A DNA stretch of 64,000 bases from Salinisphaera sp. (GCF_002729955.1 NZ_PBYA01000008.1:1-64000); one strand, 5' to 3'. Counted from the first letter of the stretch, positions 36,694-45,676 are shown. A program made the numbers and translations. The notes: a model not told the origin generated them from the sequence alone.

Positions 36694-37812
36694 ATGCTTA
36701 AAGTAGGGTTCGTTGGATGGCGCGGCATGGTGGGCTCGGTGCTCATGGGGCGCATGCTCGAGGAAAATGATTACGACGGCATTGAGCCGGTGTTTTTCTC
36801 CACGTCGCAGGCTGGCCAGGCCGGTCCGGACATCGGCAAGGACGTGCCGGCGCTTCAGGACGCCAAGGACATCGATGCGCTCAAGGCCATGGATGTGATC
36901 ATGACCTGCCAGGGCGGCGACTACACCGGCGAGGTGTACCAGCCGCTGCGCGACGCCGGCTGGGACGGCTACTGGATCGATGCCGCCAGCAAGCTGCGCA
37001 TGGCCGACGACTCGACCATCGTGCTCGACCCGGTCAACCGCGACGTGATCGAAAAGAACCTCGATCGCGGCACCAAGACCTTCTGTGGCGGCAACTGCAC
37101 GGTCAGCCTCATGCTCATGGGCCTGGGCGGCCTGTTCGAAGCCGACCTGATCGAATGGATGTCGGCGATGACCTATCAGGCCGCCTCCGGCTCGGGCGCG
37201 CAGCATATGCGCGAGCTGCTGGTGCAGATGGGCCAGCTGCGCGACACCGTCGCCGATCAGCTGGACACGCCCTCCTCGGCGATTCTGGATATCGACCGCG
37301 ACGTGACCGCGAAGATGCGCGACCCGAACTTCCCGGTCGACCAGTTCGGCTATCCGCTGGCCGGCTCCGCCCTGCCCTGGATCGATACGCTCATCGAGGA
37401 AACCGGCCAGTCCAAGGAAGAATGGAAGGCGGGTGCCGAGTCCAACAAGATCCTCGGCCTCGAGGGCAACCCGATCCCGATGGACGGCCTGTGTGTTCGC
37501 ATCGGCTCGATGCGCTGTCACAGCCAGGCGTTCACCATCAAGCTCAAGAAGAACGTCTCCATCGAGGAAATCGAAGAGCGCATCGCGGCCCATAACGAGT
37601 GGGTGAAGGTCGTGCCCAACGAAAAGGAAGCCACGCTGGAACAGCTCACCGCCACGGCCGTGTCCGGCACGTTGTCGATCCCGGTCGGGCGCCTGCGCAA
37701 GCTGGCCATGGGCGACGAGTATCTTGCCGCCTACACCGTGGGCGATCAGCTGCTCTGGGGTGCCGCGGAGCCGATCCGCCGCATGCTCAACATCGTGCGC
37801 GAGCGCCACTGA
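36694..37812 (+). CDS. asd: Aspartate-semialdehyde dehydrogenase
   Basis: 372 residues. The N-terminal nucleotide-binding motif is [14 protein letters not shown]. The catalytic cysteine is C135 in [27 protein letters not shown] and [18 protein letters not shown] are family marks. It reduces aspartyl phosphate to the semialdehyde, the branch point to DAP/lysine, threonine and methionine. The GRGMVGSV/GGNC pattern and length match the gammaproteobacterial class. An independent transcript ends at the terminator at 37854. Confidence 0.96.
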   Translation: MLKVGFVGWRGMVGSVLMGRMLEENDYDGIEPVFFSTSQAGQAGPDIGKDVPALQDAKDIDALKAMDVIMTCQGGDYTGEVYQPLRDAGWDGYWIDAASKLRMADDSTIVLDPVNRDVIEKNLDRGTKTFCGGNCTVSLMLMGLGGLFEADLIEWMSAMTYQAASGSGAQHMRELLVQMGQLRDTVADQLDTPSSAILDIDRDVTAKMRDPNFPVDQFGYPLAGSALPWIDTLIEETGQSKEEWKAGAESNKILGLEGNPIPMDGLCVRIGSMRCHSQAFTIKLKKNVSIEEIEERIAAHNEWVKVVPNEKEATLEQLTATAVSGTLSIPVGRLRKLAMGDEYLAAYTVGDQLLWGAAEPIRRMLNIVRERH

Positions 37813-37853
37813 TAGCGGACACGACCGGGCTTCGGCCCCGCTCGTAACGCAAG

Positions 37854-37880
37854 AAAGCCGGCCGCTTGGCCGGCTTTTTT
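37854..37880 (+). terminator. Rho-independent terminator after asd
   Basis: AAGCCGGCC-GCTT-GGCCGGCTT and a T6 tail: a perfect stem with a four-base loop. Confidence 0.93.
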
Positions 37881-38234
37881 ATGCCTGGTGCCTGCATTGC
37901 GTCACGACTAAGACGTTGACTCCGCGTTCTGGCCCAGCAGCGCGCAGCGGCCGAGATCGGCCAGCTCGTCGTCGGCGGCGTTGTTCATCATGCGGGGGCG
38001 TGCATTGCGCCAGAAGCAATCGAGATTGCGATGTTTCTACGCCGCCGCCTTTATCGCTTCTTTGCATATCAATATCGCAAATCAATATTTTTTAGGAATA
38101 TACAACCTGCTCTATATTCCCTTAAAGCTTTTCGGGCGCCTCGCGATGACTATTCAGCATTGCGGCGTGTGCACGAAACGGTAGGCCAACAATTCAGCCT
38201 GATCCAGGCGCCGGCCACTGGGAGAACAACAACG
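37881..38234. other. Intergenic region upstream of the amidotransferase-like gene
   Basis: 354 bases. The part from about 38060 to 38140 is A+T-rich and probably carries the promoter of the downstream gene. A 27-codon minus-strand frame (37908-37991, beginning MMNNAADDELADL) is the only small ORF noted; nothing supports it as a gene. Confidence 0.4.
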
Positions 38235-38825
38235 ATGTGCGTATTGATCCACAAACCCGCCGGCGTCGCCGTCCCCGAGCCGATCATCCAATCGGCGGCG
38301 CTTCACAACGCCGACGGCTGGGGCGTGATGGGCCATACCGCCGACGGCGACACCGTGCTCGAACGTCATGTGGATGTCGACGCCGCGCGCACCATCGACT
38401 TTCTGCGCTCGCATACCGATTCCGAGCTGGCTATTCACCTGCGCCGGCGGACCCATGGCGACGTCAACGCCTGCAACGCCCATCCGTTCGAGATCGAGCC
38501 CGGCCTGTATCTCATGCACAACGGCAGCTTTACCCTGCCGATGCGCGATCCGACCTACTCGGATACCTGGCATCTCGTCCACGACATCCTGCGCCCGCTG
38601 GCGCGGCGTCATCGCGACCTGATCACCGATCCCACGTTCTTAGAGCTGATCTCGGCCGTGGCCGGGCCGGTTAATCGATTGATTCTGTTCGACGCCAGTC
38701 GCCCGAAGCTTCACTTGGTCAACCGCCAAATCGGCGTGGATTATGCGGGGTTATGGATTGGGAGTTTGAAGTGGTTGGATGCGGGTTTGTTTGATGAGGC
38801 GTCAGCGGTGGGGTGTGCTGCCTGA
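38235..38825 (+). CDS. Class II glutamine amidotransferase-like protein (Ntn hydrolase)
   Basis: 196 residues starting MCVLIHKPAG, so processing would expose Cys2 as the N-terminal nucleophile. NADGWGVM, HLRRRTHGDVN and CNAHPFEI...LMHNGSF are the class II glutaminase blocks. No synthase domain is attached, so it may release ammonia for a partner or hydrolyse another amide. The last ~90 bases (from 38735) change abruptly to T/G-rich codons, unlike the rest of the gene, and the integron array begins 53 bases after the stop. Confidence 0.75.
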   Translation: MCVLIHKPAGVAVPEPIIQSAALHNADGWGVMGHTADGDTVLERHVDVDAARTIDFLRSHTDSELAIHLRRRTHGDVNACNAHPFEIEPGLYLMHNGSFTLPMRDPTYSDTWHLVHDILRPLARRHRDLITDPTFLELISAVAGPVNRLILFDASRPKLHLVNRQIGVDYAGLWIGSLKWLDAGLFDEASAVGCAA

Positions 38826-38877
38826 GGGGTCAATCTCCGTCAGCCGTATGGAGTTAAATATACTGTCCCCGAACCGA

Positions 38878-38976
38878 TCCCAACGCCGAAGCTCAGTTGC
38901 CGCCGGAGCGCGAAGCGCGGAGGGAACCCAAAGCGCGACAGCGCTTTGGGCGGTCAACTGCAGCGACTTGTTGGGC
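38878..38976 (-). other. attC site A (last in array)
   Basis: 99 bp. On the minus strand, R'' is GCCCAAC (38976-38970) and R' is GTTGGGA (38884-38878), with CGCTGCAG and CTGAGCTTCGGC as the inner boxes. The middle is a long imperfect hairpin that closely resembles attC B and E. It follows the stop of the cassette gene at 38985 by eight bases. Confidence 0.9.
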
Positions 38977-38984
38977 ATCCCTAT

Positions 38985-39572
38985 TTACTCGGCAAACTCT
39001 ATGTTGGTTATGGCAGCTTTTGCGCTACCGTCTTGCCACTCGCTTGGTACATTCTTCGCCGAGTAGAATTTTCCGCGTTCCATTTGCCAGATATATCCCG
39101 GCTTGAGCGGCTTATTGTCACCAGAAAAAGAGTAATCGCTAACTAACACGGGAGTGTAGTCTTCTTCTGCGATTACATTTCCTTGTGCGTCGCTAAAATA
39201 GACCGTCACCTCGACTCGAGAAAGTGTTCGATCTCCGTTATTCTTTATCTTGAAGAGAACGCCTGGCACTTTTCCATCCAACATCGAGTCTCTGTACTCA
39301 GCGGAAAAATCGTAAAGGTCTAAAAATTCCGCCGCATATTTCGACTTCTTCTGGTTTTCTTCGTTTACCGATTTGTCGGCCTCTATAGCATCCTGCTTGC
39401 GGTCGGCTGCCTCCTTTCCCGAGTGTCGTTTCGATCGGAACCCCGTCGAGAAACTTTCTGCCGCCGCACTAAACGCGGAGCGCATCTCGTACTTAATATG
39501 TTCACGGCCGGCAAAATAGCCAATCGAAAGACTTACGACAGCCACTAAAAAATAGACTACATAATTTTTCAT
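38985..39572 (-). CDS. Cassette protein: membrane-anchored unknown
   Basis: 195 residues. One N-terminal membrane segment (YVVYFLVAVVSLSIGYFAG, about 4-22) is followed by a charged helical linker (about 40-80) and a C-terminal domain of about 100 residues (GVLFKIKNNGDRTLSRVEVTVYF) with a beta-sandwich rhythm, like FxLYD or other small periplasmic domains. A GGGGGGA box precedes the ATG at 39572, 28 bases after the cassette start. Codon use is A+T-rich. There is no known function; only the anchor and extracytoplasmic domain can be inferred. Confidence 0.8.
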   Translation of the reverse strand: MKNYVVYFLVAVVSLSIGYFAGREHIKYEMRSAFSAAAESFSTGFRSKRHSGKEAADRKQDAIEADKSVNEENQKKSKYAAEFLDLYDFSAEYRDSMLDGKVPGVLFKIKNNGDRTLSRVEVTVYFSDAQGNVIAEEDYTPVLVSDYSFSGDNKPLKPGYIWQMERGKFYSAKNVPSEWQDGSAKAAITNIEFAE

Positions 39573-39594
39573 TCATCCCCCCGATCAATATGGT

Positions 39595-39697
39595 GCCCAA
39601 CGCCTAAGCTCAGTTGCCGCCGGAGCAGGCGAAGCCTGCGGAGGGAACCCGGAGCGCGGTAGCGCTTTGGGCGGTCAACTGCAGCGTTTGGTTAGAT
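39595..39697 (-). other. attC site B
   Basis: 103 bp. On the minus strand, R'' is ATCTAAC (39697-39691) and R' is GTTGGGC (39601-39595). The inner hairpin has CGCTGCAG and CTGAGCTTAGGC boxes. The TAA stop of the ApeA-like gene lies inside R'', so gene and attC are fused end to end. Confidence 0.92.
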
Positions 39698-41080
39698 TTC
39701 ATCGAGCTTTTGCTTAAGCTTATAATTATTCGCTAAAACTCCCTGAATTGCTCCCTCGGAAAAGCCCAGTTGTTGGAGTAATTGAAGTTGAAAGATCGCT
39801 TCCATTTTTTGACAGGTAAGCCAAAGGTTTCTGCCTCTGACTGCTTTGCTTTCAAGCGCCTCTGTGTAGTGGGTCAGATAATTCCTGGTATTCACAATGG
39901 CTCTAATCAGTTTACTTCGCTGCTTGTTATTCCCGATGTGAGATTTATATGGATCTATGATCCGTTTTATTCTTTGGCCAAGACTTATTTCGTTCCCATA
40001 ATATATTCGATTTCTTAGCCATTTCCTATGCTCTTTGGGACAAGACCATAGTGATTTAGCAACAAGACGTCTGAATTCATTAGGCGCCATGAGGGTCTCT
40101 GAAGATGTTCTTCTGTGATACGTTTCTAGAGCTTGTGCCAGCGCTAGAAATTTGCCGTCTAAATACTTATGAGTTCCGGATACTGCCGAGAAATACAATC
40201 CAAGCGCTGGTCTAATGATTTGGTATGCGGTAAGCCAGCTATTAAATATCGACTCAGCATCTTGTTGAATATTGCTAAATCTGAATAACATTCTATGAGC
40301 ATCGATTTTTGGCGTAGACTCTGAAAATGGGAGACTCGGGTAGTACACCTTTATGCTCACCGGCATCTTCTTATCCTCAGAAATCTCTCTCAAAATTTCG
40401 TTTGAGGTTGCCGATACGTCCCTAATAGTGACGGTTGCGTCCACCGCGAAACAAATAAAGTATGTTATTTGGTGGAGTACGCTTACGAATTCTCCAAATT
40501 CCCTAGGCTCCTCGGACGACAATTTGAAATACGCTCGTTGGGTTATTTTCGCCTCGGTCGTACTTGGGAATCCCGGTAGCGTATAGCCGAAGCATATGTG
40601 TAAGTTGAACCCATTAGTTAGAGAAAAAACCATTTCGTCTTGGGGCACGTAGGCTATAGTCGCTGTTCTGTAATCACTGCCATACGACACAGTTATTCCA
40701 GAAATACCAATCCATTCATCAAGCCCCTCAATCGAAAACGACATAGTATTGAACGTCACGTTTTCGTCTTTATCGTATGCGACGGCGCAAAAAGCTTTAT
40801 TCACATGGATAAGCGATTTGGCAATGTTTCCGAATGCTATGTTCTTTTTTCTATAGAAGCAGTTCTCTAATGTTACTAGCCCGTCTTTTTCTACGTGGCC
40901 AACAATCCTACTGAGGTCGTCCTTGCCATTAAGTGCGTCGATGCTCTCGTCGAATAAACCAACTACTTCGAGCTCTATCTCTCCGCCGTCAGATATTGTT
41001 AGCGTCCCAGGGATTTTTTTATCAGGCTCATCCGGCAACCAAAAGTATCCCGCTCTTATGTATTGCTCAGTGATTCTCAC
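39692..41080 (-). CDS. ApeA-like anti-phage HEPN protein (integron cassette)
   Basis: 462 residues. The N-terminal half matches the ApeA N-terminal domain: GYFWLPDEPDKKIPGTLTIS, a block ending in ELEVVGLF, then further beta strands. The C-terminal ~170 residues are helical and end with the HEPN ribonuclease motif R-x4-H in TRNYLTHY (R399, H404). ApeA is a reported single-gene abortive-infection system; its HEPN domain is thought to cleave RNA after phage sensing. The start is GTG 41080 with AAGGGGGA upstream, 17 bases after the cassette core. The stop lies within attC B. Codon use is A+T-rich, as expected for an acquired cassette. Confidence 0.75.
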   Translation of the reverse strand: MRITEQYIRAGYFWLPDEPDKKIPGTLTISDGGEIELEVVGLFDESIDALNGKDDLSRIVGHVEKDGLVTLENCFYRKKNIAFGNIAKSLIHVNKAFCAVAYDKDENVTFNTMSFSIEGLDEWIGISGITVSYGSDYRTATIAYVPQDEMVFSLTNGFNLHICFGYTLPGFPSTTEAKITQRAYFKLSSEEPREFGEFVSVLHQITYFICFAVDATVTIRDVSATSNEILREISEDKKMPVSIKVYYPSLPFSESTPKIDAHRMLFRFSNIQQDAESIFNSWLTAYQIIRPALGLYFSAVSGTHKYLDGKFLALAQALETYHRRTSSETLMAPNEFRRLVAKSLWSCPKEHRKWLRNRIYYGNEISLGQRIKRIIDPYKSHIGNNKQRSKLIRAIVNTRNYLTHYTEALESKAVRGRNLWLTCQKMEAIFQLQLLQQLGFSEGAIQGVLANNYKLKQKLDEI

Positions 41081-41096
41081 GATTCCCCCTTATAAA

Positions 41097-41159
41097 ATCT
41101 AACGCCAAAGCTCAGTTGTGGCCGCGACAGCGGACATCAACTGCAGCGTATCGTTAGCT
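41097..41159 (-). other. attC site C (short)
   Basis: 63 bp, the shortest of the set. On the minus strand, R'' is AGCTAAC (41159-41153) and R' is GTTAGAT (41103-41097), with CGCTGCAG and CTGAGCTTTGGC boxes. The TAA stop of the upstream cassette gene lies inside R''. Confidence 0.9.
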
Positions 41160-41723
41160 TGCCGACAAAGCATCTAAAAGCTCCCGAAACGCCCGAACGG
41201 CGCGATTATGATTAGCGACCGTGTAGTCTTCCGAAGACCATTCGATGTCTTCGAGCTGGAATAGATGCATGTTGTTACGAAGATCCCAGATCCATTCAAT
41301 ATCGATTTGAAGGTCTTCGCTTATGTACCCTTCTTGCAATAAAAAGGTTGTTCTACGTTTGAAGTTGCCACCACAGGTACCACGCAGGTAAACCTTGGTG
41401 ATGCTCTCGATGACGGTTCCTAGTAAGAATATTTGCATCTTGATGACCATTTCCTTCGCCATACCGGAAAGGTCAGTTCTGACAAGCAGCCAATGTTGAA
41501 CGTCGGCCAATTGGAGCGTGTAGGCGATATTACTTTGCAGTTGTCTATCGTTTAGGAACGCGACCCTGCGACGGGCTTGACTAGCGGTTCGAAGATACCC
41601 GCGAGGGAACCTCAGTTTTGCGGGTCGGCTGAAATCTCGACCCACGTAATTTTGTATCTCCTGAACCAGTCGGCCCGCTTCAGCTACCGCCTCTGCTAGT
41701 TCTTCTTCATTATTGATACTCAT
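41154..41723 (-). CDS. Cassette protein with HEPN-like C-terminus
   Basis: 189 residues, all helical. The C-terminal third reads WIWDLRNNMHLFQLEDI, which resembles the LRN-x-xH turn of HEPN and related helical toxin or defence proteins. The spacing is R149-NNM-H153 (R-x3-H), one residue short of the usual R-x4-6-H, so nuclease activity is uncertain. There is no signal peptide or membrane segment. ATG 41723 lies shortly after the cassette core, and the stop overlaps attC C. It sits next to the ApeA-like cassette. The family is not recognised. Confidence 0.75.
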   Translation of the reverse strand: MSINNEEELAEAVAEAGRLVQEIQNYVGRDFSRPAKLRFPRGYLRTASQARRRVAFLNDRQLQSNIAYTLQLADVQHWLLVRTDLSGMAKEMVIKMQIFLLGTVIESITKVYLRGTCGGNFKRRTTFLLQEGYISEDLQIDIEWIWDLRNNMHLFQLEDIEWSSEDYTVANHNRAVRAFRELLDALSAS

Positions 41724-41734
41724 TACTTAATAGA

Positions 41735-41832
41735 GCTAACGCCTGCGTTCAGCTGCATTTGACTCGACGGGTGGGCTTGGCGTAGCCAAACCGAGCGGCG
41801 AGTCAAATGTCAGCTGCAACGATTTGTTGGGC
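41735..41832 (-). other. attC site D
   Basis: 98 bp. On the minus strand, R'' is GCCCAAC (41832-41826) and R' is GTTAGCT (41741-41735). Its hairpin arms (GCATTTGACTCG/CGAGTCAAATG) differ from the other sites, so this cassette has a separate origin. It closes the six-gene cassette; the rhodanese stop is 37 bases away. Confidence 0.9.
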
Positions 41833-41869
41833 GGCAACACGCAGCTGTTTGAGCTAGATACTGACAGCT

Positions 41870-42217
41870 TTATCCGCAAACTCGGACCGGAAATTTTCCA
41901 CGCCACCATGCCTTCATACCCCCTTCCAACTGACGTACATCATACCCAAGCCGGGTCAATTGACGTGTCGCGGGAATGCTTCGATGAGCGGAGAGACAGA
42001 TGGTAACGACTGGCCTACGTTGGTCCAATTCCAAATCAGCAATAGAACGCTGTGAAAACTGGGTGATCGGGAGATTAGTCGCACCGTCAATGTGGCTTGA
42101 TCGAAATTCTGACGGTGTACGCACATCAACGATTTGAACGTCACCAAGCTTCTGCTGCAATTCCTGCGGAGAAATTTCGGGCACCTTGCCAAAAGGCAAC
42201 CATTGCATAAGATTCAT
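41870..42217 (-). CDS. Rhodanese-domain protein (cassette operon)
   Basis: 115 residues, a single rhodanese domain: VQIVDVRTPSEFRSSHIDGATNLP, and the active-site loop ICLSAHRS with the persulfide-carrying Cys. It has no signal peptide. Such proteins move sulfane sulfur. It is the last gene of the cassette operon, and its ATG overlaps the stop of the previous gene (ATGA). Confidence 0.88.
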   Translation of the reverse strand: MNLMQWLPFGKVPEISPQELQQKLGDVQIVDVRTPSEFRSSHIDGATNLPITQFSQRSIADLELDQRRPVVTICLSAHRSIPATRQLTRLGYDVRQLEGGMKAWWRGKFPVRVCG

Positions 42218-42981
42218 GGCGTTTTCGTTTCTCGATACGTCGAGTCCAAGTATTTGATGATGTCACGGGACTCGAACAGCCGCTTGCCCGTATTGGGATC
42301 GAAAAGATAGGGGATTTGCACTTTGCCTGCTTCTGTCAGCAACTTTTCCCTATTACTGCCAGGTACCGGCTTGTACTCTCCAAGCGCAGGACGCAGCCAA
42401 CTTAGCCCCTGATCTGCAAGCTGTTGCTTACCAGCGTTGTAGAGCATGTAGGGCAGGCCAAGCTCCGTCAGCCGCTCTCGCACTAAGCGTGAGAACGGGC
42501 TGGATTCAAAGCTATATAAGACCAGAGCTTGTTCAGGGCATTTCGCCGTGATGCCATGCAAGCCTCGCAATCCACGCATACCTGTTGCCACCTTACTTAG
42601 AGATGGTTTCGTACGGTGGCGTTTCACCGCTTTAGCACCATAATTTGCATACAGAAAGCTGATGATTTCTTCACTCCCTGAGTGCCACTGCCCTGAATTC
42701 GGCTCCAAGAGACAAGGCACTTTTCTCTGCCCACTCAGTTGCTCGACTTCAGCCCAGTGGCCTGCTTGCCCATTGGGACAGGGTTTAATCAGCACATTCA
42801 AATCCAGTTCAGTGAGGGTTTCACGAACGGGCCGACAGTAGGGGCATCCCTCCATGTCATAAAGCACCAAGAATTCTTCGGGCTGCTTTGTGCGAATGAC
42901 TGCATTGGTCCCACGCCAGCCACGGGCAGTGGACGATAAAATTGATGTGGCGATATCGAATAGCATAGTGTGTGCGCTCAA
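42214..42981 (-). CDS. Tandem glutaredoxin/GST-N-like thiol protein (cassette operon)
   Basis: 255 residues made of two thioredoxin-fold halves. Half 1 has YDMEGCPYC (C46, C49) and a cis-Pro KVPCLLEP. Half 2 has SFESSPFSRLVRERL, where the Cys pair is replaced by Ser, and a cis-Pro QIPYLFDP. DxxxIIxFLY and DIIKYLD are GST-N-like ends. So one half keeps a redox-active CPYC and the other has lost it. The start and stop overlap the neighbouring genes by ATGA, showing translational coupling. Confidence 0.85.
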   Translation of the reverse strand: MSAHTMLFDIATSILSSTARGWRGTNAVIRTKQPEEFLVLYDMEGCPYCRPVRETLTELDLNVLIKPCPNGQAGHWAEVEQLSGQRKVPCLLEPNSGQWHSGSEEIISFLYANYGAKAVKRHRTKPSLSKVATGMRGLRGLHGITAKCPEQALVLYSFESSPFSRLVRERLTELGLPYMLYNAGKQQLADQGLSWLRPALGEYKPVPGSNREKLLTEAGKVQIPYLFDPNTGKRLFESRDIIKYLDSTYRETKTP

Positions 42982-43577
42982 GAACTGACGGTTTTGGAAT
43001 TGGTCGCGAACCGTTGGTCTTGACCTTTTCTTGCGTGGTAAGCGATTCGCAGTAGAACCGGCGCGGCCACCGCTGAAACGATAACTTCCGTGATAACGCT
43101 GCTGTCCTGTTTAGGCTGCCCCCGAAACCGGCCAAGTAATGCATCGAAAGTATTTCCGGCCAGGTTTCCGAAGTAGATCGCATGTAAATAGGCGTGAATC
43201 TCCATGCGCTTCCAGAGCCCAAAGACATTTTTCAAACGCTGCTTTGCCTCAGTCGAGGTATGCGTTTTTTGTTCAGCAAAGTGTTGGGCATACAGCACTG
43301 CGACAGCGATATCACAGGGCAGTGTTGTCCCTTCAGGGTTGGCAAGAAATTGGTTGAGCTCATCCACGTTGACGGCATTTTTTAGCGCCAAATGCGTATG
43401 TAACCAGTCGCAATACCGGCACTCATTTACAGAGGTGCAACCAAGCATCACTTGCTCCCGCAATGCGGCAGATGTTGACGGTCGAATAATTGCCGCGACT
43501 AATCGCGGTGAATACAAGGCATTCATCAGTACACTGATTAAAAACCCGGGAAAAGTGAATGTGCGCTTTCGAAACAT
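42978..43577 (-). CDS. AhpD / carboxymuconolactone-decarboxylase-fold protein
   Basis: 199 residues. The AhpD-type redox motif is NECRYCDWLHTH: C53-x-x-C56-x3-H60 preceded by Glu, the proton-relay arrangement of AhpD peroxidase partners. LREQVMLGCTSVN precedes it as in the family. It probably shuttles electrons to or from a thiol partner. Its stop overlaps the start of the CPYC protein gene, and it begins 12 bases after the GMC oxidoreductase stop. Confidence 0.87.
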   Translation of the reverse strand: MFRKRTFTFPGFLISVLMNALYSPRLVAAIIRPSTSAALREQVMLGCTSVNECRYCDWLHTHLALKNAVNVDELNQFLANPEGTTLPCDIAVAVLYAQHFAEQKTHTSTEAKQRLKNVFGLWKRMEIHAYLHAIYFGNLAGNTFDALLGRFRGQPKQDSSVITEVIVSAVAAPVLLRIAYHARKGQDQRFATNSKTVSS

Positions 43578-43589
43578 GATTTGATTTCC

Positions 43590-45104
43590 TTATACCGCTT
43601 GAGCGGAATCTCTCTCTTGCTGTGAGTGGTTATGGTTTTCCGTGATCGCTTTTGCGACATGACGCGCCCACGCTGAAATCGTCATAGAAGGTGGCGCTCC
43701 CGGCGCGGCTGGCAGGGCCGAGGCATCCGCAATAAATAGGCCTGGCAACCCAAAGACTTCACCCTTTTCGTTTACGACGCCGTGTTTTTCCTCGCGCCCC
43801 AATCGAGCGCCCCCAAGAGGATGAACGGTCAACGGGAAATCTCTAAGTGAACGCACGGGTTTGCCGCTACGGCGAGCAGCTTCAACAAAAAATTCCTGAA
43901 TATCTGCAAGAACCGAGCTGTTTTCTTTGATGTATCGAATTTGCAACTTTCCGCGTCGCCAACGGGCTACGCCATCGGCTCTATCTGCCCCCATGCCAAC
44001 GAGAATCGCATCCCTTTTTAAGCGAGCATTAAGCCATTTAGGCAAAGGCAGCGTATCGACGCCGTTGAAACCGTATCGGGTGATATTTGGCCCCGGTAAA
44101 GCACCACCGGAGTCCCGATCCCGCAACGCAAAGCGTCCATGAGATGGAACGCCGAGACTAAAGTCGGCACCGCGTTGATTGAGTGCCCACCATGCCACGC
44201 TGTCGCCATTGCCACCGAAGCCTTTGCCCAAAGCCGGCATGCCCGACAAGGCGCCTATTGCACGGCTACGGAACAGTAGGCGTAGCGTATTGAGCGTGCC
44301 AGCCGCTAAAATAACCCTATCGGCAATGAGATAACGACGACGGCGAGCGCGGTGATCGAAAACCTCTAAGCGGTAGCCGTTTTTACCCAGAGACCAGAGA
44401 GTCAAGCATTCGTGCTCGGCCGCAAGTTGCAAGCCATTTTCTATTGCTGAAAGAAGCAGCACTTGATCAAGAGTCGCTTTGGCTCCGTTCTCGCTACCAA
44501 AAAAGCTGTTGTTTCGGTAACTCTCAATTTTCCCATCCATGCGCATAGAAATTGCAGGCTGAGGCACGGACTCATCAGCAATAAAGTCTGGCGAGTTCCT
44601 GTAATCGGCTGACGTTGAATTAGGTATTTTTGAGTCGATACTTGGCACCGCTGCTCCCATGCGATTCAGTATCCAGTCGTAGTGGGCTTCCATAGCTGTG
44701 GACGAAATGGCTTCAACATGACCATCCCAATACTGAGCATCTTGCGGACGTAAATTCATCGCGCTGTAAACATGGCTGCCACCGCCCACACCGTTGCTAC
44801 AGACAACGGACATTTCACGGCCCAAGTGGATGTCAAACAAGCCGCGTTGAGCGAAACGCATACCGTCACCCGGTAGACCCGGCAAGCGGATGCGATATAA
44901 CAAGTGTGTTAGTGCGCGCAAACCCTTTGGTAAGCTGGCCCGGTGTTCGACGCCTGCTTTGCGCATGGGGGCAGTATCTCGCCAAGGGCCGCGCTCAATT
45001 AGCAGCACCTTCTCTCCAGCCTCGACCAATGTACTTGCAGCTACGGAGCCACCGAAACCACTGCCGATTACGATAGTCGAGTGTCGTTGCCCGAGTTCCA
45101 TCAT
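43590..45104 (-). CDS. GMC-family FAD oxidoreductase (cholesterol-oxidase-like)
   Basis: 504 residues from ATG 45104. The FAD dinucleotide motif is IVIGSGFGGSVAAS (about 11-24), NGVGGGSHVYSAMNLRP lies in the flavin region, RVILAAGTLNT is typical, and TVHPLGGARLG plus FIADASALPAAPGAPPSMTI match the GMC C-terminus with the catalytic His region. It would oxidise an alcohol with O2 or another acceptor. Substrate unknown. ATG 45104 overlaps the stop of the preceding gene (ATGA). A longer frame to 45182 is an overlap artefact. Confidence 0.88.
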   Translation of the reverse strand: MMELGQRHSTIVIGSGFGGSVAASTLVEAGEKVLLIERGPWRDTAPMRKAGVEHRASLPKGLRALTHLLYRIRLPGLPGDGMRFAQRGLFDIHLGREMSVVCSNGVGGGSHVYSAMNLRPQDAQYWDGHVEAISSTAMEAHYDWILNRMGAAVPSIDSKIPNSTSADYRNSPDFIADESVPQPAISMRMDGKIESYRNNSFFGSENGAKATLDQVLLLSAIENGLQLAAEHECLTLWSLGKNGYRLEVFDHRARRRRYLIADRVILAAGTLNTLRLLFRSRAIGALSGMPALGKGFGGNGDSVAWWALNQRGADFSLGVPSHGRFALRDRDSGGALPGPNITRYGFNGVDTLPLPKWLNARLKRDAILVGMGADRADGVARWRRGKLQIRYIKENSSVLADIQEFFVEAARRSGKPVRSLRDFPLTVHPLGGARLGREEKHGVVNEKGEVFGLPGLFIADASALPAAPGAPPSMTISAWARHVAKAITENHNHSQQERDSAQAV

Positions 45105-45595
45105 TGGCCCACTCTGCGTAAGGTGAAATACAACAGCGTGTTGATGTTGTTTCTGGTCCGATATCGCATGCGCGCGAGCCAAATCCCATTACCGAACGGT
45201 CTTGCCTCTCCGAGAATCGGCCTCAAGAACCGGGGATTTTCCGAAACGCCATAGTCCAGAGAAATCAAATTGTCTTCTGAGTTGGTGCTGACCCGATAAG
45301 CTCCCCAACCTGAAACCAAGGAAGCTATGCCCCATAAGTTTTTGCCGTGGGAAGAGTCAAATCGTTTTCCACGCCAAGGGTTAAGCCAGGTACCAAGAAG
45401 CTTGTATGCCAACCATTTAACGAATCGTGGCAGGATGCTCAATCCGCTGATTCCTATAAGCCGTCCCTGGTAGTCGCCGCTCAGATCAGCGGCATCGACA
45501 GATGCCAATGAAGAAAAAAGCTCGTCTAGCTCATCCTGACGGTGCGTATCCAGGAAAGCCTGAGGAGGGAGCTTGATTTGCAGGGCAGTAGTCAT
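45101..45595 (-). CDS. Conserved hypothetical protein, first structural gene of the cassette operon
   Basis: 164 residues from ATG 45595. No known domain is recognised. It contains many aromatic and basic residues (LPRFVKWLAYKLLGTWLNPWRGKRF, YGVSENPRFLRPILGE), which suggests a soluble lipid- or membrane-associated domain. It begins 113 bases after the LysR stop, past a LysR-type inverted repeat, and its stop overlaps the GMC gene start. It may be a partner of the GMC enzyme. Confidence 0.75.
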   Translation of the reverse strand: MTTALQIKLPPQAFLDTHRQDELDELFSSLASVDAADLSGDYQGRLIGISGLSILPRFVKWLAYKLLGTWLNPWRGKRFDSSHGKNLWGIASLVSGWGAYRVSTNSEDNLISLDYGVSENPRFLRPILGEARPFGNGIWLARMRYRTRNNINTLLYFTLRRVGQ

Positions 45596-45676
45596 AGTGA
45601 TGAATCCGACACAAGAGTTGCCGCGCATCATCACGGGCAGCACGCGCCCTGACAAACGTTTATTTCTGTATCTTCA

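Noticed and set aside
37908-37991. 27-codon minus-strand frame beginning MMNNAADDELADL
   Set aside because: It is short, with no clear ribosome-binding site and no neighbour context. Left as a note.
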